Part shown: positions 15,501 to 23,295 of the stretch, piece after piece | How the letters are laid out: the number at the start of each line of letters is the position of its first letter | Position numbering within the stretch: the stretch's first letter is position 1 | Assembly: GCF_042680125.1 (NCBI RefSeq) | Contig: NZ_JBHTNY010000021.1 | DNA length: 64,000 nt | DNA from: Robinsoniella peoriensis | GTDB lineage: Bacteria; Bacillota; Clostridia; Lachnospirales; Lachnospiraceae | Reading direction: 5' to 3' (one strand) | Program-made: the position numbers and the translations under genes | The notes under the pieces: generated by a model | Told to the model about the DNA's origin: nothing | The model's input: only the letters and a program-made list of their open reading frames with translations | Databases searched by the model: none

Positions 15501-16209
15501 CATTATGGATGAAATCAGGCTTCTATTTGCCCAGACTGATACAGCCAGAGAAAAAAGTTTTAAGCAGAGCCATTTCAGTTTTAACAGTAAAGATGGTCAA
15601 TGCCCGGTCTGCCATGGATATGGCTTTCAATCCCTGGATACACAATTTATGCCTTCCGCTGCAGTTGAATGCCCTATGTGCAAAGGCAGGAAGTTTAATG
15701 ACGGGGCACTGACCGTATCTTATAACGGGAAAAATATAGCCGAAGTAATGAATATGAGTATCAAAGAGGCTCTTCAATTTTTTTCCGAAAATCAGAAACT
15801 TCGTACGATGCTGAATACCTTAACGGAGATCGGACTGGGATATTTAAAATTAGGACAGAGTTCACAGACATTATCCGGCGGTGAAGCCCAGAGAATTAAA
15901 CTAGCCACAGAACTATCTGTAAACTCTTCCGGCAGAACACTCTACCTGCTGGATGAACCGACTACCGGACTCCATTTCAGTGATATTCAGAACTTACTTA
16001 TTATGCTGGATAAAATCGTACAGAATAAAAATACAGTTATTTTAATTGAACACAACCTGCAGGTAATCAAAAATGCAGACTGGATTATTGACCTTGGCCC
16101 GGAAGGGGGAACGAATGGCGGAAATGTTGTCTGCCAGGGAACACCTGCAAATGTCTCCAGATGTAAAGAAAGTTATACCGGGGCAATGTTGAAGGAAGTT
16201 ATAGAATAA
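12505..16209 (+). CDS. Fusion of TrmO/TsaA-like domain(s) with a UvrA-like ABC ATPase
   Basis: 1234 residues. The N-terminal ~300 residues contain a TrmO/TsaA-like domain with the conserved block GVFASRSPVRPNPI (about 194-207). A weaker, similar start (YVITPIGTIYKENG) at residues 8-21 suggests a degenerate first copy. TrmO methylates t6A37 in tRNA using SAM. From about residue 320 the protein is UvrA-like: Walker A GVSGSGKSS (about 347), zinc-finger cysteines (CPEC; CMCPVCKG; CDSC), signature LSGGELQR and LDEPTTGLH, then the second half with GVSGSGKST, CPVCHGYG...CPMCKG, LSGGEAQR and LDEPTTGLH. UvrA paralogues of this type act in drug self-resistance or DNA surveillance. GGAGGAG ribosome-binding site; follows a PadR-controlled exporter. 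The fused activity is unproven. Confidence 0.85.
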   Translation: MIKNHKDYVITPIGTIYKENGNQLISLESEYRKGLKFISLFSHAIIIYKSIHSPANIIPTCLSQKTVQIYEADEDSGLLTINELQLEGDILTLYDIKAYFPNEDCVKNVSIPQFPVNLDTLAPVSCNDLLQIGTIHKEKGEYFLEIPVDFQYYSKLLKGYSHIKICWWFHKFDKPVFRRTLEGQPPYENAPRTGVFASRSPVRPNPIALTTARILSIDEAHGRIHVSQLDCFDKTPFLGFSLYHPKTDQVKDCRLPDWLAHWPKWLDDRGFEKTGDVRVLPSSIEVLKKYKMKQEAESHPSAHNLIFSTADEDFAGHTDGIVIKGARQNNLKNIDVTIPYGKITVMTGVSGSGKSSLAFDTIFAESQQRFFESMSLSERSQFKLMSKPQFDQITGLPPAIAISQRNANRNPRSTVGTMTDIYDLLRSLFANIGVRHCPECGNSIEPLTASEIIHLLLNCMPGTVQEIRPFHSDSALATLIVPEFLTEKEWKNTDHYYPRLKDSIEKALKLGSGAITVKLTYPGMPEDKIHFQTTQMCYHCDHVLFELTPSSFSFNNPECMCPVCKGLGRIMEADIHKIITNPELSLLDGASPFWGNLRKFLKSPNANWMKGEVLALAMDENIDLELPWSQLPEDFREKALFGAGEKEVSFMYENRNGRNGTITRKVEGAYHIIHRLFKSSSGDTAKQIEETYMTARTCDSCNGERLAAESRMVTIADTRFPDVVQMSMEQLQNWITSLPASLEPTKINLALPILKSMFKRLSNYMDAGLSYLTLDRSAPTLSGGELQRLLLVTQLSSGISNILYILDEPTTGLHSKDTHKLLDLIKKLRDMGNTMIVVEHGVQVMLAADKIIDIGPYAGEAGGYITAQGTPGELMQNRASQTGAYLSGRQQVSIPGRTLLHDKDSWVQLTGVKGNNLKNISISFPVQAITCITGVSGSGKSTLVDQGIFPGIQNYLDGINVSCCGYDSVMGADHFTKIIHITQKPIGRSSRSTPATYTGIMDEIRLLFAQTDTAREKSFKQSHFSFNSKDGQCPVCHGYGFQSLDTQFMPSAAVECPMCKGRKFNDGALTVSYNGKNIAEVMNMSIKEALQFFSENQKLRTMLNTLTEIGLGYLKLGQSSQTLSGGEAQRIKLATELSVNSSGRTLYLLDEPTTGLHFSDIQNLLIMLDKIVQNKNTVILIEHNLQVIKNADWIIDLGPEGGTNGGNVVCQGTPANVSRCKESYTGAMLKEVIE

Positions 16210-16241
16210 AAACACTTTAACCGCAGAGTCAGTTACGACAT

Positions 16242-16284
16242 AAAAACCACAGATACACATCATCGCATGTACTTGTGGTTTTTT
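16242..16284 (+). terminator. Rho-independent terminator
   Basis: AAAAACCACA (16242-16251) pairs with TGTGGTTTTT (from 16274), with a T-rich tail. It ends the UvrA-like gene transcript. Confidence 0.75.
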
Positions 16285-16330
16285 ATTATATCAGGATTTC
16301 TAAGTTATCTTACAGTCTTGTTTTCTGCCT

Positions 16331-16906
16331 CTATTTCCCACCCCGGATATCATTCAAAGTACGAAGTTCTAAAGAAACATCCGCAAAATGACGCATGCCT
16401 CCTTTTCCGGCCGGCGATTGCGCAACCAAGCCTACCTGAATCTTTTTCTGCATGGGCAGGGAACAGATTCTTGCCATCATATAATTCTCACCATCCAATG
16501 AATAATGAACTGCAAAGACATTGTCTTTACGCGCCAGCTGCAGCCATACCTGAGTTCCCTCTATATTCACACCATTTGCATCATCAGAAGTCTGATTTGT
16601 CATAACAGTTACAACGGAGTGGGTACCAATGTCTGTATACTCAAAGCATGCTTTTGCCCATAAACGCTCATTTTCTAATGCAAGAAGAATACAGGCATCA
16701 TAGACATCGGTAAAATCATGGCTCACTTTTGAGCGCAGTACAAAGTCTCCTTCTACTTCCTGATAGAAAAAAGGGGCATGTGTTTCAACGCTGCCATTGA
16801 TTGGGTTAACAAAGTAATTTGTTTTTTCCGGTGCGAAAATATGTATTCCATTTTCATCTACTGTACTTTCAGTATCCATATTCCATTTAAATTTAGAGCA
16901 ATCCAT
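16331..16906 (-). CDS. DUF1349 concanavalin A-like lectin/glucanase-fold protein
   Basis: 191 residues, matching the DUF1349 family (concanavalin A-like fold) by its pattern: FFYQEVEGDFVLRSKVSHDF...YDACILLALENERLWAKACFEYTD...VVTVMTN and the closing VGLVAQSPAGKGG. Family members are cytoplasmic, often about 190-200 residues, near sugar-use genes; their biochemical function is not established. AGGAGGA ribosome-binding site upstream. It stands alone, tail to tail with the UvrA-like gene. Confidence 0.8.
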   Translation of the reverse strand: MDCSKFKWNMDTESTVDENGIHIFAPEKTNYFVNPINGSVETHAPFFYQEVEGDFVLRSKVSHDFTDVYDACILLALENERLWAKACFEYTDIGTHSVVTVMTNQTSDDANGVNIEGTQVWLQLARKDNVFAVHYSLDGENYMMARICSLPMQKKIQVGLVAQSPAGKGGMRHFADVSLELRTLNDIRGGK

Positions 16907-17220
16907 TATTCTTCCTCCTGCAGTTCCCTTATTTAACTTTTAAAGTCATTGTATGTATCCAATATGCTGCTTATCTGCTTATGCTGCCATTCACAAGACC
17001 TCAGATTTACACTACGTTATCCGCTGGATACCGTTTTTGGGATTTTAGCGTGAAGTCTTTCTGGTAGAATCTATGGAAGTCATGCATTGCCTTGTTATTT
17101 TCAGATTCATGCAGCGTTATGCTTTAATAATACCGCGTATACTCCTGGAATGCAATAACAAAAAAGTTTGCTCTTTTTACAGCAGGAATAGGTGAGTATC
17201 TGATCAGTCCGGCAAAATGC
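16907..17220. other. Gene-poor interval
   Basis: No convincing gene. On the minus strand a short open stretch (17007-17123, ATG at 17085) encodes a plausible-looking tail ...MHDFHRFYQKDFTLKSQKRY... It has no ribosome-binding site and follows a stop, so it may be a decayed gene remnant. No terminator or promoter stands out. Confidence 0.3.
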
Positions 17221-18582
17221 TTATTGATAAAATGCCTTCATCGATTTACGGAAACTTAGCAAACTGATGATAGCCGCCACTGACAAAATAATTAAAATAT
17301 TACTGTAAACATACACGCCTTCTGATACAGGAGCAATCGCATGTATTTTTAAATAATCAACGATCATAAAACGGCTGCATACTGCAACACCAATGGAGGA
17401 ACTGATATTGATCGTCAGGTCATTGATGCCGATACCTCTGCCTACTTCAGCCGGTGGCAGGGAACTGGTTACGGTATCCAGCATTGGAGAATAAATCGTA
17501 TTATACCCTGCAAAAAATAGTATACCCGCCACACTTAGAACTATTTTTCCTTTATTCATGAAGAAAGCAGCGCACAGAAGACCCAGGAAAATCATGAATG
17601 CCCCCAGGCTGATTGTCTGATATCTGCCAAGCCGTGCCGTAATTTTATCCCCATTGATGCCCACAACTGCAGCCGCAATATATCCGGGCAGCAGGATATA
17701 AGAAATAAGATCCAGAGACCGGGGATACAAGGTACTTACTATAAAGGTACAGATAAAAGCAAATACAAATTGTGCCAGGTACAGTGCAAATACCATTATT
17801 ACTGCCTTTGTATATTTTTTGTTTTCTCTGAAAAATCCCGGTGTGACAAATGCATCTTCTTTCTTGCTGATATAAATTAAAAATACAATCAGCACAAGGA
17901 TTTCAATCCCCGCATAGATTGGCCTGAAATCACTCAACATCAGCATAATCACTACAATGCATATGCTGAACAATCCAATTCCGAATACATCTACATGTTT
18001 TATTTTCCCTTCATTCTCTACGGGAGCATACTTCCATATAATTGGGATAAATACAACTGCCATCAGAGAAATAAAAAACAGTGCTTTCCAATTAACATAG
18101 GTTGCAAAAACACCTCCCGCCAGTACACCGCATGCCTGGGCTATCTGAAAACAGGCTGTGAACCAGGCAAAGTATTTTAGCTTTTCTTTCCCTTTTGTAT
18201 ATCGTGATGTGATGACCAGATATAAGGAACTGATTGCCGCCTGTCCTACGGTCTGCAGCACCCTTGCAGCTACTACCATATAAAAATAATTTTGAAACAG
18301 TAATCCGAATGCAGAACCTGCCACAAATACCGTAGTCCCAAGAAGCAGCAGTTTTTTCACCGGTATATAATCGGAAAGTGTTCCATAAACCACACTGCAT
18401 ACACCCAGGGCTACGGTACTGAGTGTTACAATCATACTTACTTTACTGGCTGAAACATGAAATTCTTCCGCTAACACCGGAGAAACCGTTACGAATGCCT
18501 GAACCATTAAATTGGAAAGAACGAACAGAATTAACAGACAGGGCAATAGTTTTCTTGTATTCTTTTCATTATCAACGTCCAT
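17221..18582 (-). CDS. MFS transporter, probably nucleoside-linked
   Basis: 453 residues from the ATG at 18582, which follows GGAGGAATAAA and starts two bases beyond the upstream stop. It has about 12-14 membrane helices; the MFS loop 2-3 motif appears as VYGTLSDYIPVKKLLLLG near residue 70, with antiporter-like VVAARVLQTVGQAAISSLYLVI near 105-125. By pattern it is closest to TetA(L)/drug:H+ antiporter-type members. Its tight coupling with a nucleoside hydrolase suggests nucleoside or base transport instead. Direction (uptake or efflux) cannot be decided from sequence. Confidence 0.8.
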   Translation of the reverse strand: MDVDNEKNTRKLLPCLLILFVLSNLMVQAFVTVSPVLAEEFHVSASKVSMIVTLSTVALGVCSVVYGTLSDYIPVKKLLLLGTTVFVAGSAFGLLFQNYFYMVVAARVLQTVGQAAISSLYLVITSRYTKGKEKLKYFAWFTACFQIAQACGVLAGGVFATYVNWKALFFISLMAVVFIPIIWKYAPVENEGKIKHVDVFGIGLFSICIVVIMLMLSDFRPIYAGIEILVLIVFLIYISKKEDAFVTPGFFRENKKYTKAVIMVFALYLAQFVFAFICTFIVSTLYPRSLDLISYILLPGYIAAAVVGINGDKITARLGRYQTISLGAFMIFLGLLCAAFFMNKGKIVLSVAGILFFAGYNTIYSPMLDTVTSSLPPAEVGRGIGINDLTINISSSIGVAVCSRFMIVDYLKIHAIAPVSEGVYVYSNILIILSVAAIISLLSFRKSMKAFYQ

Positions 18583-18583
18583 T

Positions 18584-19543
18584 TTATTCCTCCCGGGCTT
18601 TGCTGCAGCGTGTAAAAAGGTTCTGCATGGTATCATCCAGATCTTTTACCAATGCTTTATCATTCACTCCTATGCATACCTTTACATTGGGGTTCACATC
18701 CCTCAGCTTCTCCTGACTCCCTATGGTTCTTCCTGCTGCCGCACCTTCTGTGACCACGGTCATATGCATTGGAAGCATTTGAAACCAATGGGGATTTTTT
18801 GCTGCGGCAACCGCTGATGGATCATGGAGATAACATCCCCCAATGGATATGTCATGTTCTCCTATATAGTAATCTGTCATGTCTGCAAATACGCTGCCTG
18901 CAGTGCTGCCTGTTTCTCTCCATTTCCTGGTAGACTCTTTTGTTAAGACGGACCGTTGTGTCACATCCAGCCCCACCATTGTAATATCTACTCCGCTTTC
19001 AAATAAATACTTTGCCGCATATGGGTCCTGTGAGATATTTGCTTCCGCATATGGGGTAACATTCCCCGGTATTGTCAAGGCTCCTCCCATGATCACCACC
19101 GGTCCCATAAACTCCGCGATTTCCGGAGCTTTTATAAGGGCTGATGCCAGATTTGTCATGGGTCCCGTTGCAACAATCACAAGATCTTTTTTATATTTTT
19201 TTACAGAAGATATCAAAAAGTCAACACCCGGCATATCTTCTTTGTTTCTCTGGGCTTTTATCATTGAGACCTGACCAACACCATTTTCTCCATGAATTCT
19301 TGCACTCACTTCCAATCTTAAAAATCCAGGTTTCTTTAATGCATGTTTTTCACCTTCATAGACCGGAATGGATGCCTCATTACACATTTCCAGAATATTC
19401 AATACATTTTGTACTCCCATATCCGTATAGACATTTCCATAAGTTCCTACAACCCCCAGTAAATCAATTTCCTCACTTCCCAGTACATAAGCCAGAGCCA
19501 TTCCATCATCAATCCCCGTATCCAGATCTAAAATCATCTTCAT
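18584..19543 (-). CDS. Inosine-uridine-preferring nucleoside hydrolase family protein
   Basis: 319 residues from the ATG at 19543, which has AAAGGAGAAG upstream; an earlier in-frame ATG lacks such a site. The Ca2+-binding signature DLDTGIDDGMAL is at residues 5-16; VATGPMTNLA near 125 and the histidine/aspartate motif YLHDPSAVA near 235 also fit the IunH/RihA-C family. The enzyme cleaves the N-glycosidic bond of ribonucleosides to give ribose and base in the cytoplasm. It is in one operon with the MFS gene (two-base gap) and divergent from a Crp/Fnr regulator, an arrangement recalling E. coli rihB-yeiL-nupX. Confidence 0.9.
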   Translation of the reverse strand: MKMILDLDTGIDDGMALAYVLGSEEIDLLGVVGTYGNVYTDMGVQNVLNILEMCNEASIPVYEGEKHALKKPGFLRLEVSARIHGENGVGQVSMIKAQRNKEDMPGVDFLISSVKKYKKDLVIVATGPMTNLASALIKAPEIAEFMGPVVIMGGALTIPGNVTPYAEANISQDPYAAKYLFESGVDITMVGLDVTQRSVLTKESTRKWRETGSTAGSVFADMTDYYIGEHDISIGGCYLHDPSAVAAAKNPHWFQMLPMHMTVVTEGAAAGRTIGSQEKLRDVNPNVKVCIGVNDKALVKDLDDTMQNLFTRCSKAREE

Positions 19544-19694
19544 CTTTTCTTCTCCTTTCATCCACCCTGGAGCCTGTTTGAAAATAATAAAAGCAATTTT
19601 CAAATCCCTCTGGTGAATTCTGCATATTATTTGTTTTTCTGCGCTTTTATATTGTGCATATTTGTAATATAATATTTTTATGATATTTTTTCAC

Positions 19695-19706
19695 TGACAG
19701 TTGTCA
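19695..19706. promoter_or_regulatory. Candidate Crp/Fnr-type operator
   Basis: TGACAGTTGTCA, an inverted repeat of TGACA with a two-base centre, lies 20 bases before the Crp/Fnr start codon in the divergent intergenic region. It could be an autoregulatory site, but it is short and unsupported by a second copy. Confidence 0.35.
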
Positions 19707-19725
19707 CTAAAGAGGAGGTTTATTT

Positions 19726-20406
19726 TTGAAATTTATTGAAGATGCAAAACAAAAAAACTGGTATATTGAAAAATACCAGATTCATACTATGTTTCACTCT
19801 AATATCAGAGAGCATATGCAGTTAGCTGTTTATCAGGAAAAAGAATATGTTTATCATCAGGGGGATTTGCTGCAGGGATTGTTTGTTTTTCTCACTGGTG
19901 AGTGGAAAGTATATTATTCTCTCGAAAATGGCAAGGATGCTGTTTTCCGCCTGCTAAAACGCCCCCGCATCGTAGGCGAAATAGAATTTATACTGAACTC
20001 GCCAGCTACAACAACCATCCAGTCCACAAAGCTATCCTATGCTGTTTATCTTCCCTTTCAGCAGTGCCGCAGCCTGTTAAAAGCAGATGCCGTTTTTCTT
20101 GGAAATATTAGTTATAATATGGCTGAGGCTCTTTATATAACTAATAATAATGCATCTATTAACCAATATTATTCCCCAAAAAGCCGCATTGCATCTTTTA
20201 TTTTATCCATAGAAAAGGATGGTCATTTTACATTTAACTATAAACTCCTTCCGGGGCTTACCGGTATGAGCGACCGCCATATGTTCCGTATCTTAAATGA
20301 TTTTATTCAGGATGGATACATTAAAAAATCGGGGGATTATTATACTATTTTAGAATATGGGGCATTAGAAGAGATTTCATGCGAAGCATATATTTATGAG
20401 ATCTAA
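19726..20406 (+). CDS. Crp/Fnr family regulator, YeiL-like
   Basis: 226 residues from a TTG start with AGGAGG at good spacing. The N-terminal half is a cyclic-nucleotide-binding-like beta-roll (VYHQGDLLQGLFVFLTGEWKVYY; later GEIEFILNSPATTTIQ), and the C-terminal third is a winged helix (LPGLTGMSDRHMFRILNDFIQDGYIKKSG). There is no CxxC cluster typical of Fnr. It is divergent from the nucleoside hydrolase-MFS pair; E. coli YeiL, a Crp/Fnr protein of similar length, also sits next to a nucleoside hydrolase and nucleoside transporter. It therefore probably regulates nucleoside use. Confidence 0.75.
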   Translation: MKFIEDAKQKNWYIEKYQIHTMFHSNIREHMQLAVYQEKEYVYHQGDLLQGLFVFLTGEWKVYYSLENGKDAVFRLLKRPRIVGEIEFILNSPATTTIQSTKLSYAVYLPFQQCRSLLKADAVFLGNISYNMAEALYITNNNASINQYYSPKSRIASFILSIEKDGHFTFNYKLLPGLTGMSDRHMFRILNDFIQDGYIKKSGDYYTILEYGALEEISCEAYIYEI

Positions 20407-20454
20407 TTCTTTCATAAATAGTGCATTAAGTGAATACTACAAAAAAATGGACGG

Positions 20455-20489
20455 CAACCTGCCGTATTAAAACGTAATACGGCAGGTTG
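20455..20489 (-). terminator. Intergenic terminator hairpin
   Basis: Perfect 15-bp stem (20455-20469 with 20475-20489) and a 5-base loop between convergent genes. On the minus strand a run of seven T follows eight bases later, so it can end the mmsB transcript; it may serve both directions. Confidence 0.7.
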
Positions 20490-20514
20490 ATAACTAAATG
20501 TCCAGAGAGTTTTA

Positions 20515-21672
20515 TTATTTAGAACGATTTTTACTTACTACATCAAAGATAACTGCTGCCAGCAGTACCAGCCCTTTTACCACTTTCTGGTAGTTGGCAT
20601 CCACACCCATGATATTCATTCCCAGATTGATTACCCCCATCAGAGTTGCACCGATAATAACGCCGGGTACCGTACCGGTTCCGCCATACGCAGAAGCTCC
20701 GCCGATAAAACAGGAGCCGATGGCATCCATTTCATAGTTGTTTCCTGCTGTAGGATTAGCTGAATTTAATCTTGCAATGGTAACCATTGCCGCAACTGCC
20801 GCCAGTAATCCCATATTCAGATAAGCAATAAAATACACTTTATTCGTGTTGATTCCAGATAACTGGGTTGCCTTTTCATTTCCGCCTACGGCATAAAAAT
20901 AACGTCCGATTGTTGTTTTCGATGTGATATAAGAGTAAATGAGTATCACCACTAAAACCCAGATTAAAACGTTGGGAATTCCTTTATATTGTGCAAGCCG
21001 GAACATAAAAGCCAGGATCACGATGCAGATAATAGCTGTTTTTATTACAACGCCTGCTAATTTCTCTGTCTCGTAGCCTTTTTTTATTCTGCCTGCACGA
21101 CCTTTAAATACTACGAAAATGTAGATCAAAGAAGCCAGGATTCCTGCCAGAACACATATAATGTTAATGCTGCCGCCAAATGGGTCCGGTATGTAATTGT
21201 TGAACAGCGCAAGGTAATGCTCCGGCATTGGCGCTACCGTGCGGCCATTCAGAATTACGTTAGACAGTCCGCGAAAAACCAGCATACCGGCAAGTGTTAC
21301 GATAAACGGAGGGATACGGACGAACGCAATCCAGAAACCCTGCCATGCTCCAATTAAGATACCAACTAAAATCATAATCAGGATGACCAGTGCCATATTC
21401 ATATTTTTATTGACCATTAAGGTTCCGCCTACAGCACCTACAAAACACACAACTGAACCTACGGACAAATCGATATTTCCTCCCGTAAGGATACAAAGCA
21501 GCATACCGGCTGCCAATATGAATACATAGGCATTCTGGGCAATCAGATTTGTCACATTCTGAGGCAGAAGCATCTTACCTCCTGTCTGCCAGGTAAAGAA
21601 TAAGGTTACCAGAACCAGAACGATTACCATGGTATATTTTTTTATAATTCCTGAGACTTTTGCTTTATCCAT
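20515..21672 (-). CDS. mmsB: Multiple-monosaccharide ABC transporter permease MmsB
   Basis: 385 residues, a BPD_transp_2-family permease with about ten helices. The conserved LTGGNIDLSVGSVVCFVGA (about 62-80) and GGASAYGGTGTVPGVIIGATLMGVINLGMNI (near 317-347) are typical of XylH/GguB/MmsB. It forms the membrane channel for monosaccharides delivered by the ChvE-like protein, energised by MmsA. GGAGAG ribosome-binding site, three bases after the MmsA stop. Last gene of the chvE-mmsA-mmsB operon. Confidence 0.9.
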   Translation of the reverse strand: MDKAKVSGIIKKYTMVIVLVLVTLFFTWQTGGKMLLPQNVTNLIAQNAYVFILAAGMLLCILTGGNIDLSVGSVVCFVGAVGGTLMVNKNMNMALVILIMILVGILIGAWQGFWIAFVRIPPFIVTLAGMLVFRGLSNVILNGRTVAPMPEHYLALFNNYIPDPFGGSINIICVLAGILASLIYIFVVFKGRAGRIKKGYETEKLAGVVIKTAIICIVILAFMFRLAQYKGIPNVLIWVLVVILIYSYITSKTTIGRYFYAVGGNEKATQLSGINTNKVYFIAYLNMGLLAAVAAMVTIARLNSANPTAGNNYEMDAIGSCFIGGASAYGGTGTVPGVIIGATLMGVINLGMNIMGVDANYQKVVKGLVLLAAVIFDVVSKNRSK

Positions 21673-21675
21673 TGT

Positions 21676-23214
21676 CTACTCTCCTTTACTCGATTTTAAA
21701 ATACATGCCATAATCCGCTCCTGGGTTGCTTCTTGCCTGGTAAGTTCCCCGGCAATCTTTCCTTCATTCATAACATAGATACGGTCAGACATTCCAAGTA
21801 CCTCCGGCAGTTCCGATGAAATCATAATCACCGACTTTCCTTCTGATACCAGATCGTTGATAATACAGTAAATTTCATATTTTGCTCCTACATCAATACC
21901 TCTTGTAGGCTCATCCAGGATCAAAATATCCGGTTCTGCAAACATCCATTTTGCCAGCAGGACCTTCTGCTGGTTTCCTCCGCTTAAATTCCCCACATTT
22001 TGTTCTACGGAAGGACATTTTGTCTTCAGCCGTTCCTTATATTCAACAGCAACCTGATATTCCTTATCCTGATCTATCACCGTCCTTTTGCTGATGGCTG
22101 AAAGATTGGCAAGGGTCGTATTTATTTTAATGGGATTGGAAAGGATCAGTCCGTTTCCCTTTCGGTCTTCTGTTACATATGCCAGTTTTTTCCGGATTGC
22201 ATCTCTTACGCTTCTCAGATGCACTTCTTCCCCATTCAGGAAAAGTTTCCCGGAAATATTAGTACCATAGCTTTTTCCGAAAATGCTCATGGCTAGTTCT
22301 GTTCTTCCGGCACCCATAAGCCCGGATATTCCAACAACTTCACCTTTGTGGACTTTAATGGAGACACTGTCGCAGACCTTGCGTTCTGTATACAACGGAT
22401 GGTGTACCGTCCAGTCTTTTACCTCCAGAAGGACCTCTTTTTTCACAAATTCCGGACGCTTAGGAAAACGGTCAGTTAGGTCTCTGCCTACCATTCCTTT
22501 TATAATACGGTCTTCTGATATATCATCTGTCTTTTTATCCAGTGTCTCTATGGTTGAGCCATCCCGGATGACTGTAATTTTATCTGCTACATAGGCAATC
22601 TCATTTAATTTATGAGAAATAATAATCGACGTCATTCCCTGGCTTTTGAACTTTAAGAGCAACTCCAGCAATGCCTGTGAATCTGCTTCATTTAAAGATG
22701 CTGTCGGCTCATCCAGAATCAAAAGTTTCGCTTTCTTAGCCAGAGCTTTTGCAATTTCTACTAACTGCTGCTTTCCTACCCCGATATCTTTAATCAATGT
22801 TCTTGAGGATTCCTGCAGCCCTACGGTTCTTAAATATTTATCAGATTCTCCATATGTTTCATTCCAGTCAATCGATAAATGGTTTCCTTTTTCATTTCCC
22901 AGATACATATTTTCCCCAATGGTCATATAGGGAATCAGTGCCAGTTCCTGATGTATAATTACAATTCCTTTACCCTCACTGTCCTTTATGTTTGAAAAAT
23001 TACAAACTTCACCCCGGTAAGTTATATCTCCTTCATAAGTTCCGTGGGGATAGATGCCGCTAAGTACATTCATCAAAGTAGATTTCCCTGCCCCGTTTTC
23101 TCCTACCAGCGCATGGATCTCACCTTCTTCTACCTTAAGATTTACATTATCAAGAGCCTTAACACCGGGGAAGGTCTTGGTAATATTTTTCATTTCCAAT
23201 AGTATACCTGCCAA
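21676..23214 (-). CDS. mmsA: Multiple-monosaccharide ABC transporter ATPase MmsA
   Basis: 512 residues from a TTG at 23214 with AGGAGGG upstream; the longer frame to 23289 lacks a site. It has two fused nucleotide-binding domains. The first has Walker A GENGAGKST (about 38) and LLILDEPTASL; the second has the usual degenerate GLMGAGRTEL (about 300) with signature LSGGNQQKVLLAKW and LILDEPTRGID. This is the layout of XylG/MglA/GguA-type sugar ATPases. It works with MmsB and the ChvE-like binding protein, probably for glucose, galactose, xylose, arabinose or fucose. Confidence 0.9.
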   Translation of the reverse strand: MAGILLEMKNITKTFPGVKALDNVNLKVEEGEIHALVGENGAGKSTLMNVLSGIYPHGTYEGDITYRGEVCNFSNIKDSEGKGIVIIHQELALIPYMTIGENMYLGNEKGNHLSIDWNETYGESDKYLRTVGLQESSRTLIKDIGVGKQQLVEIAKALAKKAKLLILDEPTASLNEADSQALLELLLKFKSQGMTSIIISHKLNEIAYVADKITVIRDGSTIETLDKKTDDISEDRIIKGMVGRDLTDRFPKRPEFVKKEVLLEVKDWTVHHPLYTERKVCDSVSIKVHKGEVVGISGLMGAGRTELAMSIFGKSYGTNISGKLFLNGEEVHLRSVRDAIRKKLAYVTEDRKGNGLILSNPIKINTTLANLSAISKRTVIDQDKEYQVAVEYKERLKTKCPSVEQNVGNLSGGNQQKVLLAKWMFAEPDILILDEPTRGIDVGAKYEIYCIINDLVSEGKSVIMISSELPEVLGMSDRIYVMNEGKIAGELTRQEATQERIMACILKSSKGE

Positions 23215-23295
23215 TTGAATCCCTCCTGTTCTTTTAAAAAGGACATTGCTTTCAAAGCGTGATACGCCTTTTGCAACGTCCTTTTGCATGGCATT

